This document shows, piece after piece, positions 46,930 through 57,581 of a stretch of 64,000 nucleotides of DNA. The stretch comes from Amaurobius ferox (taxonomy: Eukaryota > Arthropoda > Arachnida > Araneae > Amaurobiidae). The DNA lies in assembly GCA_951213105.1 (NCBI GenBank), contig OX578152.1, positions 98,988,068 through 99,052,067 of the forward strand, read 5' to 3'. A program made the translations under genes and the position numbers. The notes beneath the pieces are model-generated. The model saw only the letters and a list, made by a program, of their open reading frames with translations, had not been told where the DNA came from and ran no database searches. How positions within the stretch are numbered: the first letter of the stretch is position 1; the number at the start of each line of letters is the position of its first letter.

Positions 46930-47060
46930 GTATTCCAACGGATACTAATATTTGTTTTACACATTTAGTTAAAACTTTTTTTAATTACACTTAGAATAAG
47001 TGCAACTGAAATAAAGTTTTTCTAAGTTTGAAGAACAGATATTAGTATCCGTTGGGATAC
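46930..47060. repeat. Palindrome centre
   Basis: Symmetry continues to a 3-nt loop at 46994-46996 (CACTTA-GAA-TAAGTG). The innermost 35 bp on each side are clearly more diverged than the rest of the arms, as if exempt from arm-to-arm conversion. Confidence 0.75.
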
Positions 47061-47087
47061 TACAGATATATAGCTTTTTAAGGTATA

Positions 47088-47088
<1 letters not shown>

Positions 47089-47128
<40 letters not shown>

Positions 47129-47144
47129 ACACACACACATACAC

Positions 47145-47180
<36 letters not shown>

Positions 47181-47182
47181 AC
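47089..47182. repeat. AC microsatellite, right arm
   Basis: Counterpart of 46841-46899, roughly 30 bp longer. Confidence 0.85.
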
Positions 47183-47273
47183 GATAAAAATAGATAGACC
47201 ATTCATAATCACAAAGGGATTTTCTTTAATCATTTTATTAAAATCCATTATTTTTTAACATGTGATTCTATTT

Positions 47274-47279
47274 TATATA
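47274..47279 (+). promoter_or_regulatory. TATA-like box before the right mini-gene
   Basis: TTTTATATAC about 140 bp upstream of the ATG at 47420, between the central microsatellite and the DR5-type repeat. It is mirrored in the left arm near 46740. A candidate core promoter only. Confidence 0.3.
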
Positions 47280-47304
47280 CCATAGTTTAACAGTAACCAT
47301 GATA

Positions 47305-47321
47305 TGACCTTGATGTGACCT
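47305..47321 (-). promoter_or_regulatory. DR5-type AGGTCA repeat, right arm
   Basis: TGACCT-TGATG-TGACCT, the mirror of 46697-46713, about 100 bp upstream of the right mini-gene ATG. Confidence 0.35.
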
Positions 47322-47419
47322 TGTCGTGTAGGGGGTGTCGGTGACGTTCAAGTATGGATTTTGTCATTTCTGCTGTGGATTTCGTGCTGTTAAGACGCGT
47401 TTAAAGTTGTTCTGCGAAT

Positions 47420-47881
47420 ATGTCGGTTTTAGTTGGTAAAGCTGAAGATGTTATATCTGTCATTATTCATTGGCGTACGCCCAATGCAGCATTTTTGAGT
47501 TGGATTGAACATGTAAGTACTTGCTTTAATATGATTTTATTCAATAATTTTATTAAACTTAGTATTTTTATAGTATGTTACAGCTTCATTATTTTATTTA
47601 GTTAAGATTTTTATCAATTTAATGTAGTTTGTTGGTGTTTTAGTATCTAGATATATTATTCGACTTGGTAATTTTATTATTTTAGCTGATTTCTGATGGG
47701 AATAGTATAATAGATTCACGATTACTTTATATAAATCTTGGGGTATGTATTACATTGCTACATAGAATAATGTATGTTTATATTAACGTACAACATTTTT
47801 TTATCTTGTATAGACATGTCTTGTCTGTTTTAGAATGTCGATGATCTGTATTATCTACACAACTTCACTACATATTTTTAG
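47420..47881 (+). CDS. Three-exon mini-gene, right arm
   Basis: Twin of the left-arm gene: exons 47420-47512 (31 codons), 47686-47742 (19 codons) and 47834-47881 (15 codons plus TAG). Donors are GTAAGT and GTATGT; acceptors are TTATTTTAG and CTGTTTTAG; every intron is phase 0. Introns of 173 and 91 bp are AT-rich, as expected for an arthropod. The exon sequence is identical between the arms, so both could make the same 65-residue product. No signal peptide or domain is recognised. Transcription would run divergently from a shared central promoter region of about 800 bp. A longer alternative 3' structure cannot be excluded. Confidence 0.55.
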
Positions 47882-47882
47882 T

Positions 47883-49678
47883 CCCTTTAAAGGTTATTTA
47901 CTTAGAAATTTTAAGGATCCCCCTTTAAAATATTTGTAGTATCCCCATTTCGCTGTTATCTGATGATGATGAAATCATCTCATACCACCTTATTAGGTGT
48001 TTTTGACTCTTTAAATGTTCTTAAACATCTCATTTACCCAAAAAATTCGGAGTTCTATCCTTAAAAACTTACTTAAATTAACATTTAACTATTATGTGTC
48101 CGCGATGTATATAACACATGCCGTCTGAATCTTCGTATTTGTCTGCTTTAAGTGCTGATATATTGCGCTTAATTAGAAAAAATTTTAGGTGTTATTCTAA
48201 AAAGCTATCTTAGCTTTTCCCTATTTAATAACTATGTATTGGCTATGTGTATCGCATATGTCATCTTAGTAGGTATTTTAGCTACTTTAAAAGTTTTTAA
48301 ACATAACATTTACTTAAAAATCTAAAGTCCCATCCCCAAAATATTACTTTAATTCCTCATTTTAGCACTAGGTGTTAGTAATGATTACGCTCTATACTCT
48401 TCAGTACGTGTTTCTATTCCTTAAAAGTTAGTAGAAATCCCTATTTAGCTAAAAAATTCTCAAAGTCTACTCTAAAAATTTGCTGTATACCCTTTAGTAT
48501 GTCTTTATATCCCTTTAAAAAGTAGTGGAAATCCCTATTTAGTTAGCAAATTCCCTAAGTCCCTTCTAAAAATTTGTTGTACACCCTTTAGTATACCTTT
48601 CTATCCCTCTAAAAATTAGCTGAAATCCCTATTTAACTAAAAAAATCCAAAGTTACATACTTATAAATTATTCTTAGTTCGTCATTTAACTGTTATATCG
48701 AGTATGTGTATTATACTACTCCATTAAAAGTTTCTGGGTATGTACATTTACTTTGAAATTTGAAGTGCAGTCTTTAAACAATATTTAAGTTTTCTTTTCA
48801 CTGTTATATATATCGGCGTTGTATTCATTCTAAGTCATCTCGCTGGGCGTTTTCATTTCTTTAAAAACTAGTATAAATTACCTTTTATGTGAAACTTCTA
48901 AAGTCTTTACTTTAAAAAAAAAATTTATCTTAGTGAATAATTTCAGTGCTGGGTATCTTGGGTAAGTACACCTCCATTCCGTCTCATTAGAGGTTTTCAT
49001 CCCCTTTAAATGTTTCTTGATATCTCATTTAGTTACAAAATCTAAAGTCCTATCTTTAAAAAATTTTCTAATATCCCCTTCCTAATGTTATATGCTGCTT
49101 ATGTGTATTATACATAAAACCCTCGGTAAGCGCTAGCACCCTCTAATATTTAGTAGATTCTTCACTTAATTGAAAAAAGTTAAAGTCACATCTTTAAAAA
49201 CTGCTCCGGTATCACTTTTCCACCACTGTAATCGGAGACATGTGTATCGCACATAGTTCATTAAAATTTTTCCAAACGCCTACATTTACTTAAAAATTTG
49301 AAGTTCGGTCTCTAAACAATACTAAAGTTTTCCTTTCGCTGTCCTATATTAGTTGTGTGTATTATGGATGTTACCTTATCATATGTTTATATCTCTTTAA
49401 ATGCCTCTAAATACTCCATTTACTTAAGAATCTCATGTCTTCTCCTAAAAATACTATCTTAGATCTGCATTCCACCGGTGGGTGTTGGTTATATGTATTA
49501 TATATATATATACACACATAACCCCTTTCGCTATGCATTTCTGCCTTTGCAGTAGTTAGTATAAATCATGTTTAATTATAAATTCAAGTTCTACCCCTAA
49601 AACATCAAAACTTTAAAGTCCTATACTTGTAAACTTAGCCTAGTTCCTCATTTTATTGGCATGTATCGCTCATTCACA
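47883..49678. repeat. ~12 degenerate units of ~145 bp, right arm
   Basis: Mirror of 44340-46135, with small differences. Confidence 0.7.
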
Positions 49679-49894
49679 CGTTAAATAACCTCAAATACCT
49701 TATTTATCGAAAACAATTTCAAAGTCTCGTCTTTAAAAACTATCTCACCATTTATTTCCATCGATTTGTGCTGAGCGCGTGTGTCATATGTATCAGCATA
49801 TTAGGCGTTTCTCCCTCTTAGAATAACGCACGTATTAAAACATGTTGGTTTAAAGAAATAACATACGTATAAAATAACACACATATTGAAACAT

Positions 49895-51892
49895 GTGGGT
49901 TTAAAGAAACCCCTATGGTAGTATACACTTGTAAAAACATATGCATACACCCATTGGTATCTGCTATTATTTAAATTTAAGATTTTATCGCTTCCTTTCA
50001 TTAACTTGCAAGATTCATAACACTCAAGTATTTTAGACATAAGCGCACTTTCGCGATTATTTAAAATATTTATTTTTGGGAATATTTATTGAAAATATTT
50101 ATTTTTAAAAATTTTGAACTCCAAGACCGTAATGGTTGGGGAAACACACCCCCTCCCATACACCTAATTCATGCGATTCTGCTACTCTAAAAACACGCTT
50201 TTTTGGCCGCATTTTTGCAAAAACGCACATTTTTTTTTCAAAAATTACAAAAGTGCGAAAACCTATGTTAATTCCCATAGAGAAATACGACAGTTTGAAA
50301 AAAATCGGCCGATTCCGCGTTTTTCAAAAAACACATTTTTGGCCGCTTTTTTGCGAAAAACCACATTTTTTTTCTAAAAAATTCGCAGAAGTGTGAAAAC
50401 CCATGTTAATTCCCATAGAGAAATCCAACAACTCAAAAACTTCAACTTGTTGAAAAAACGCACATTTTTGTTGTTTTTTTAACGTTTTTAAAATTTTTTG
50501 TGAAAAAAACGCTAAAATCGGCACATTCTTAAAATGTATGTTCGATGCTCTTGGCATACCCCTCATCATACGATATTCTTACAGTTCACTTCATAACTGC
50601 GATATAGCAGAGGGATAGTGTAGGAACGATGGTCTTGGTATGCCTTCAGCATACTCCTTTGGTACACCCTTGGTACGCTTTGACATACCCCTTGACATGT
50701 CTTTGACATGCTCCTGGTATATAGACATTCAATACTTAATCAATTAATTTAATTAACATCCTTTAATTAACTTGCGAGATTCATAACACTAATGAATGAA
50801 AGATTCTTTTTAAAACATGTTAAAATTTAATAAGAACTTCTTTAAAAGAGCCTCTCCCAGCTGAGAATAGCATTTCGCGATGGTCCAACACAAGCATCCG
50901 TAAAAACTCTCCCCCACCACAGATGTTAACAATAGCAGCGAGAGTAGTTCTAAACAGTCGGCCAAACCCAAGCCCAACGCGACATATAGCCTAAAGTTAT
51001 GTCCAGATACAGAACCACGCTCTGTTAGCAGTATCCTCATCTTTCCCGCACTGGCCATACGATGTAACTATCCACATTCACGCGAGGTGGGGAGGGGTAG
51101 ATCTGTCATCGTGATTTAATGCACTATGCGGTTTTTAAAGCATGTTAAGATTGAAAGGTACCCCTATGGTAGCCTATGCTAGTAGTACACTTGTAAAATA
51201 GCACACGTATTAAACTATGTTGGTTTAAAGAAACTCCTATGGTAGTATACACTTGTAAAATAACACACATGTTAAACCATGTGGGTTTAAAGAAACTCCT
51301 ATGGTAGTATACACTTGTAAAATAACACACATATTAATTTAAACTCCAAGACTGGAATGATTGGGGAAACACACCCCCTCCTATACACCTGATTCATGCG
51401 ATTCTGCTACTTTGAAAACTCGCTTTTTTATCACATTTTTGCAAAAAACACACATTTTTGTTGTTTTTTTTACGTTTTTGCAACATTTTGTGCGAAATGT
51501 TAATTTTGCCCATTACCACATTTTTAGTGACATTTTTGTAAAAACGCACATTTTTTGTAAAAAAATTACAAAAGTGCGAAAACCCATGTTAATTCCCATA
51601 GAGAAATTGGAATTTTGAAAAAAATCGCAAAATGTTAATTTTGCCCATTACCACATTTTTTGTTACTTTTTTACGTTTTTGAGACATTTTGTGCAAAAAG
51701 TTAATTTTTCCCATTACCACATTTTTTGAAAAAAAATGACAAAAGTGTGAAAACCCATGTTAATTCCCATAGAGAAATTAACATTTTCAAAAAAAAGACG
51801 CAAAATGTTAATTTTGCCCATTACCACATTTTTTGTTACTTTTTTACGGTTTTGGAACATTTTAACACAATGTTAATTTTTCCCATTACCAC

Positions 51893-51929
<37 letters not shown>

Positions 51930-52171
51930 CGTGTAAAATTCAAGTAAGTACAGATATATTATTTCCCCTCATCATACGAGATTCTCACCCTACAAGATTC
52001 TCGCAGTTCACTTCGTAACCGCGATATAGCGGAGGGGCATTGACGTGACCTTGGCATGCCTTCAGCATACTCCTTGGTATACCCTTAACATGCTCTTATC
52101 ACGCTCCTAGCACGCAATAACATAGACCTTAATATACTTAATCACTTTATTTCATTATCCTCATTAACACC
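49895..52171. repeat. Internal direct duplication in the right arm
   Basis: Mirror of 41847-44120. At 51650-51725 it has about 68 bp more than the left arm: one extra TTTTGCCCATTACCACATTT-type unit, a copy-number change after the palindrome formed. Confidence 0.65.
50810..51058 (-). CDS. 82-codon hydrophobic ORF, right arm
   Basis: Twin of 42887-43135 with the same start (MASAGKMRILL) and end (FLLNFNMF, TAA). It points toward the palindrome centre. The same caveats apply: no recognised family, no proof of expression. Confidence 0.35.
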   Translation of the reverse strand: MASAGKMRILLTERGSVSGHNFRLYVALGLGLADCLELLSLLLLTSVVGESFYGCLCWTIAKCYSQLGEALLKKFLLNFNMF

Positions 52172-52678
52172 TTTAATTCATTTAAAAAAAAAAAAAAGAA
52201 GAAAAAAAAATCCCAATTTTAATTCCGCTTTATGCCGCTAGGGGGCGCTGATGGTTCCATACTACCTTCCGTGGTGTTGCCATCCCGAAAAAAGTTTATC
52301 TCCCACAGGCGTTGCTATGGCAACCGAAACAAAAAATATTTCTAAGTTCTATCCCCGATGGTTCCACTTATCGTCGCTAGGGGGCGCTGATGGTTTCATT
52401 CCGCCTTCGCAGCTGTTGCCATCCTCAAAAAAAGTTTCTCCTATACTTAGAAAAAACTCATTCCAAAAAATTTATTCCCCTCCAAACCCCTCGTACAAGA
52501 CTACAAAATCGTTGCCACCCGACAAAAAGTTTCTTCAAAAATTTTTTCCCCCACCTTTTTTCATTTTCCCCCCTTTTACACCCCCGTCCAGGATTACGGA
52601 ATTCAAGATGGCGGCCATTGCACAGCTTTGCACAGCATTGCACAGCCACTGCCGCAGAACCGGCCTTTCTTTACTACT

Positions 52679-52684
52679 CATAAT
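52679..52684. repeat. 6-bp target duplication, right
   Basis: CATAAT, partner of 41349-41354. Confidence 0.75.
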
Positions 52685-52766
52685 GAAATAAAAAATGACA
52701 AAATGAATTTGAATCTGCAGGGAAAGTCATGTGCTGCCCACATCAGATTTTTTTTGTTATATTTTT

Positions 52767-53070
52767 ACTTTCTCTGCAATACATGGTAATATAGGAAAAG
52801 TATTGGAATATTGTCGAAAATCGCAACTCGAGTTTTCGACGGATCTACACGTTTTGGGACTTCTAGAACACGAAAAACTATTTTTAGCGTGACGTCTGTG
52901 TGTGTGTGTCTATCTGTGCAATGTATATATCCACTCTAACTCAAAAAACTAATGGACCAAATTCCATAAAATTTGGTAAGTCACTAAGGGATGACCCTGG
53001 TGCTGATTAGATTTTGGTACGATTCGGGATAAAAGAGCCTGCATTTTTTTTGCGAAATGGCCCTCAAAAA
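52767..53070 (-). mobile_element. B-family element, hairpin half
   Basis: ACTTTCTCTGCAATACATGG hairpin, AACTCGAGTTTTCGACGG, GTGTGT run, CCTGGTGCTGATTAGATTTT; joined head-to-tail to the B copy that ends at 52747. Truncated where H-type sequence begins. Confidence 0.75.
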
Positions 53071-53460
53071 TCGTAAATAATGAAAGAAATTTAAAATATT
53101 GGAGTTTTGTTCGAGAAATTTATAAATCGCGGGTTATTTTGTTCTAACATTCTTTCGGAACTCGAGAACATCTAGACATACTAAATTCGATTTTATACCA
53201 AAAGATATCGTCAATTTTCTTGTTTAACTCTATTGGTGTACAATCAACCGTTCTTGATATATTTGAACTTATAGTTACAGCAAACGATTTATTTTATTAC
53301 ATTGTATCATTGAATTTATTTACAGTTTTTAATTCTGTTGTCGTAACTATGGTAACCGACTTACGTTTCAAATACCGAAATCGCCTGCTATCTATTCTTT
53401 AAATCAAAATTATGCTATAATTAATTGATTTTCTATTTAAAATAGGCAACATACTGTGAT
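53071..53460 (+). repeat. H-family lead region, second locus
   Basis: Resembles 36930-37260: TTGTTCTAACATT, GAACTCGAGAACATCTAGACA, and CAAATACCGAAATCGCCTGC near 53370. The ~300-bp units are absent. Confidence 0.45.
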
Positions 53461-54153
53461 CGAGGTTAAGATATTGTTTTTCATACAGCAATTCCATGTT
53501 AACAGAAGGGTAAAATGTGCGCCATTTTTATGCTTAAATTTGAAATGTTTTTTAATGGTCAAAACTTTTATTAAGTGTGCTAGTGTCGCATTGGGTGACC
53601 GCTAACCCGGGGGCATTTACATAATATATGCCCAATAATTTACTTTATTTAAATTCTTCATTAAATAATTTTTATTTTTCATTTTATCGCAAATGTTTCG
53701 TCCTCAGACTACATTAATACAAGGTCGTTAATTTCTGTCAAAACTCAATTTTGCTTTCAGACTCCAAACTGGGGCACACATCAATCCTCTCCAATGCTAA
53801 ACTTTGTAACGCACAATCACGTGACCGAGGTGCAAGCGTTTCATAAAAGTCATCAAATATTTATCATTTATACATTTTGGAAGCTTTTTTTGTTTCGTGA
53901 ATTCTGGTGGCTGGGAATACAGGTTTACGCTGAGAACAAGTAGGTCAATCTAATGCATTCGAACATTTCGGTTTTTAAAATGAAAGTCTATTTTTCTTTT
54001 TTTTTATCTTTTTACGCTATAATCCGGTTTTTTACCGTACGTTCTTTTAAACTGTGACGGGTATACGGAAGTGGAAGAATGGTTTTCATTCAATTCGATT
54101 CTAACAACTTTTAGTTAGCTTCACAATTTGTATGGAATGAAAAAATATAAAAA
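53461..54153. other. No gene seen
   Basis: AT-rich; nothing recognised. Confidence 0.4.
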
Positions 54154-54249
54154 TCTGATGTAGGCAGCACATGACTTTCCCTACATAATGAATATACTTC
54201 TTTCACGTCTAAATAATGATATATGCAAAATCCACTGCACAATGTTTTT
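54154..54249 (+). mobile_element. C-family start fragment
   Basis: TCTGATGTAGGCAGCACATG then ACTTTCCCTACATAATG; stops where an opposite-strand C copy begins. Confidence 0.65.
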
Positions 54250-54990
54250 ACTTTTTATACATACATAGTATAATCTATAGGGAAAGTATCGAGTTCGAAA
54301 ATTCGAATCCCAGTTTTTGATGGAAGAGCACGTTCCAATCATCCCTGAATTCTAATTGACCGTTTTGGGGGTAGTGTGTGTGTGTATGTGTGTGCGCGAC
54401 ATCTCACGAACGAATAGAGCGTTTTGAATATAATTTAATATGGGTATTACAATCCGTGAATACTGGAACCGTATTGATTTAAAAGCAACTGAACGTTTGT
54501 AAGACCCCAAAATATTTGAATGGATTTTTGAAAAAAATCATAAAGAAATCAAGACATTCAATAATATTAAATAAATAATCATTTTATACGTAATTTTTTG
54601 TTCTAAAATGAATAACATAAAATTTAGAACTCTAGCTTAAACTGTTTTCTTGATATTGTACGTTTTCCAAATAAATATATCTAAAAATTTACACAAAAAT
54701 GAACAGTAGTAAGTATCATTAAATACGTAACGCTTACGTAATACGTACGTGATAAATTTGGTGACGTTGGCGAATTATTTGGCGAAATGTCGCCAAATTG
54801 GTCCCTTTTTCATGTGGCGCCAAATTGACAAAACTGTGGTTAAATTGGCAAAACTGGCGCTAAAGTTACGAAAATGATTTCAAATTGATGACTTAATAAT
54901 CAATATATTTTAATATAATGGAGTATGCTGCTTAGCAGATGTAAGTGATATTCACTTTTGTTCCAGCACTTTAATCAAGTATTTTGAAAG
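54250..54990 (-). mobile_element. C-family element, hairpin side
   Basis: TATACATACATAGTATAATC / TATAGGGAAAGT hairpin, GAAAATTCGAATCCCAG, TG run, CACGAACGAATAGAGCG and TTGGCGAAATGTCGCC. It faces the preceding fragment, so the pair is tail-to-tail. Confidence 0.6.
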
Positions 54991-55439
54991 GTTATCAAAA
55001 TGGTCGATCTGGCCGTATAACTTTTTTATCAGTTGCTGCCATTGGATGTCCCTAAAACATATCAAGTTCGGAAAGTGCGTTGGTTGGAATTTGATATCCT
55101 TAAGCTATAACATATTTTCGTAGATAAGATGGCGTCTGGTGAAAGCTAATAGGCATACAACTTATAAACAATCCTACGCAAAGTGACATTCATAATTCTA
55201 AAAATGTCTGTTCGTTTAAAATAAAACGTCGTGCAGCAGAGCTTTCGTCGTATATAGCAAGATTTCACTATTTATATTAGAAACTAGTGTAGATACATAC
55301 CCGGCGTTGCTTGTGATATAAAATATGTGCAAATTTCAGTAGTAATATTCTAAAAAATTATATTACAATTATCAATATAATTTCTCTGAATGTAAATATA
55401 CGAATTTCTGTTTTCGACATACAAAATTATGAAAAGTCT
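54991..55439. other. No gene seen; repeat-like end at 55280-55310
   Basis: AAACTAGTGTAGATACATAC followed by CCGGCGTTGCTTG is the kind of 'ACCCGGCGTTGCT' terminus common to several arthropod repeats. Otherwise unrecognised. Confidence 0.35.
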
Positions 55440-55464
55440 TTTACTTCAATAGATTATACTTTTT

Positions 55465-55883
55465 ACAGATATGTTGATGATCTGAATTGCTTAGTACATA
55501 CTGAAAATTATCACATAGATATAGATTTCTATCCAGCCAATTTGGAATTAATTCCTAATGAAGCTACTATTAGTAATAATATTAATTTTTTGGATTTAAA
55601 TCTTTTTATTGATCCTTCTAATAGAATTGTTACTAATTTATATGATAAAAAAGACTTTTATAATTTTAACATTAATAAAATCTTACCATTTAATTCCTGC
55701 AACTCGATTCAATTGTTTAGAAATATTATACTTCATCAGCTTTTTAGAATTTATAGATTATCTGATAAAAAATGTCATACTATGCATATAAATAATCTCA
55801 AAATTACCAGCAATTTATATAAATATCCCTCTTATTTAGTAAATAGTATAGTTAAAAAGTTTAGATTAGCTGGATTTTCATGA
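55465..55883 (+). pseudogene. Penelope-like reverse transcriptase, 3' fragment (copy 1)
   Basis: Opens at the catalytic core FYRYVDDLN (55465 on) and continues IDFYPANLELIPNE, NFLDLNL and TNLYDKKDFYNF to a stop at 55881-55883. The same C-terminal half occurs in the minus-strand copy at 57582-59346, so it is a 5'-truncated copy of the same family. Upstream fingers and palm motifs A and B are absent. Its 3' flank holds three GAATGGCAACA repeats (56064-56150) and a CCCGAAGAAGAG...GCGAAG motif (56335-56360). Confidence 0.75.
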
Positions 55884-55886
55884 ATT

Positions 55887-56608
55887 TTATTCATAGTATC
55901 TTATATTAGCCAGACATCACTTTTCTCTTGTCTTAATAATACTTTTATTTTTACATCCTCTTAAACATAAGCCTTACTATTATTAGTCCCACTTTTTTGT
56001 AGCTCTTTTTCTATATTATTACTTGCTCTTAACTTTTCGCATTACTGTTTTTCATTTCTTACGAATGGCAACAGTAGATCATTTCTTTTTTCTTTGTGAA
56101 TGGCAACAGTAGATCATTTCCTTTTCTTTGCGAATGGCAACACTGGTCTCTTCATTCAAGGTTCCAGGGTTCAACTGGTTCGGGCATATGCAGTGTTTGT
56201 TCCAGGTATTCATGTTTTCTTTCATTTTTCCTACTTTATGTATGTTGTCTAAGTAGAAATAGTTTATAGATGTAATCTATCTATTTCTTCAGAAACATAC
56301 ATATATTGTGTTTGCTTCGTCAAAATACTTGGACCCGAAGAAGAGTTTTGCGAAGTGAACAAGTCCATTTTTTAAGGTCTAGCCCTTGTCCACGTGTATA
56401 GCAATAATGCTTGATTTTTTATGTTTTTTTATTATTGTTTCCACATCATTGAAATTTGTTGATTTTTTTTAACTTGATGACTCGTAATTTGTATTTTTTT
56501 CCATTTGATTGAAGATTTGCTGTTTTATACTTTTATTTTGTGGGTGTTTTAGAAAGTTAGGTTTTTCGAGTTGCAGCTTCTCACTTTTCTTTCATTGGAG
56601 TTTCAAAC
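55887..56608. other. 3' flank of the RT fragment
   Basis: T-rich. Has three direct GAATGGCAACAGTAGATCAT units of about 36 bp; probably the untranslated end of the retroelement. Confidence 0.45.
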
Positions 56609-56609
<1 letters not shown>

Positions 56610-56664
<55 letters not shown>

Positions 56665-56668
56665 ATAT

Positions 56669-56729
<61 letters not shown>

Positions 56730-56730
56730 T

Positions 56731-56776
<46 letters not shown>
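56610..56776. repeat. TA microsatellite, ~165 bp
   Basis: Almost pure (TA)n with a few AATA breaks. The tyrosine/isoleucine frames through it are artefacts. It forms the boundary between the plus-strand and minus-strand RT copies. Confidence 0.9.
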
Positions 56777-56785
<9 letters not shown>

Positions 56786-57091
56786 TGAAAGATTTTAAGC
56801 GAAAATTGCGCATAAACTACTGTATGTACAAAAAAACCCATCACTAGCATATCTGTTACAAATGAGTAACTATAGACCAAGACTAAGGATAAAGATAGAA
56901 GGTAACATATCACTACAATGGTAAAGGGGGATGAGAAGAATATTAGGATATAAAATTCACAAGTAAAAGTATATAAATATAATTATAAATAAAAATAAAA
57001 ATAAAACACTGCAAAAATGAGAAAAGGCAATAAAAATTAGCTCAAGATAAAAGATTAAGACATAGAGAACAATCAATTGAAACTACACAAA

Positions 57092-57134
57092 AATGGCGGT
57101 TAGTTCGAAATTGCATTCTCATCAGGACAGCCAT
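57092..57134 (-). ncRNA. Decayed hammerhead-like motif in the RT 3' flank
   Basis: Minus-strand order: ATGGC stem (57134-57130), CTGATGA core (57125-57119), a GAA/TTC stem, then GAAC in place of the catalytic GAAA, and the closing GCCAT (57096-57092). This is the type I hammerhead layout with one core base changed, about 450 bp downstream of a Penelope-like RT. Probably inactive; could be chance. Confidence 0.35.
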
Positions 57135-57581
57135 ACAATTCGAATTAAAACCGATAGAATAGCCAGTTTCTGACAATGGCGATAGTATTTAACTATAGAC
57201 AGCATTGGAACTGTCTACTAGCTAGTGGAAGGAGAAAAATAAATCAATTGAATTACAAATCAGAAAAATAATACTTCCTCGAACAGAAATATGAACTCAC
57301 AAGCATTGCCACCGCGTGTAAGTTGAACAAGCGACTGAGCATTTCACCTCACTTTGTCAATGCGAGTGGGCACCGGAATGAATACATTTGAACGATACAA
57401 AATATGTATGGAGACTTTCAAAAATAGTAATCAGTATAGGACTCAGGAAAAGTGGAAAACAGTCATTCGAAAATAGTAAACAGTATTAGACTCAGGCCAA
57501 GGGGTAAGTTAGGTGATAAGAATGGGTGAATTCTCAAAATTGAGTTATCCAATCAAGATAAATAATGCATGTGTAAAATGA

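Larger units (their letters stand above)
41355..52678. mobile_element. Giant palindromic element, 11.3 kb
   Basis: The left arm (41355-46994) and right arm (46996-52678) are reverse complements, about 99% alike wherever I compared them, and meet at CACTTAGAATAAGTG, a 3-nt loop. The ends are 5'-AGTAGTAAAGAAAGGCCGG and its complement ending ACTACT-3', flanked by CATAAT on both sides. The B element that hosts it continues on either side. AG/CT ends with a 6-bp duplication fit Polinton/Maverick integration. I find no DNA polymerase B, integrase, ATPase or capsid frame, so it would be non-autonomous, or a foldback element of another class. Each arm holds a spliced mini-gene, a repeat array and a small hydrophobic ORF. 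Confidence 0.85.
39446..52747 (-). mobile_element. B-family element, interrupted twice
   Basis: The hairpin end is at 39446 (ACTTTCTTTGCAATACATGG / TAATGTATAGGGAAAGT). B sequence runs to 40197, resumes at 41155-41354, and finishes at 52685-52747 (CTGCAGGGAAAGTCATGTGC, CCACATCAGA). Between the pieces lie an A element (40198-41154) and the 11.3-kb palindrome (41355-52678). The order of the three pieces matches intact B copies. Confidence 0.75.

Noticed and set aside
41355..52678. Palindrome as a missed-adapter or foldback sequencing artefact
   Set aside because: Flanks differ but rebuild one B element, a 6-bp duplication is present, and the arms have independent insertions and repeat-length changes.
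41355..52678. A complete Polinton, or a viral genome
   Set aside because: No polymerase B, integrase, ATPase, protease or capsid frame could be recognised in either arm; only the termini resemble Polintons.
56509..56913. Open frames through 56610-56776
   Set aside because: They are translations of a TA microsatellite (alternating tyrosine and isoleucine).
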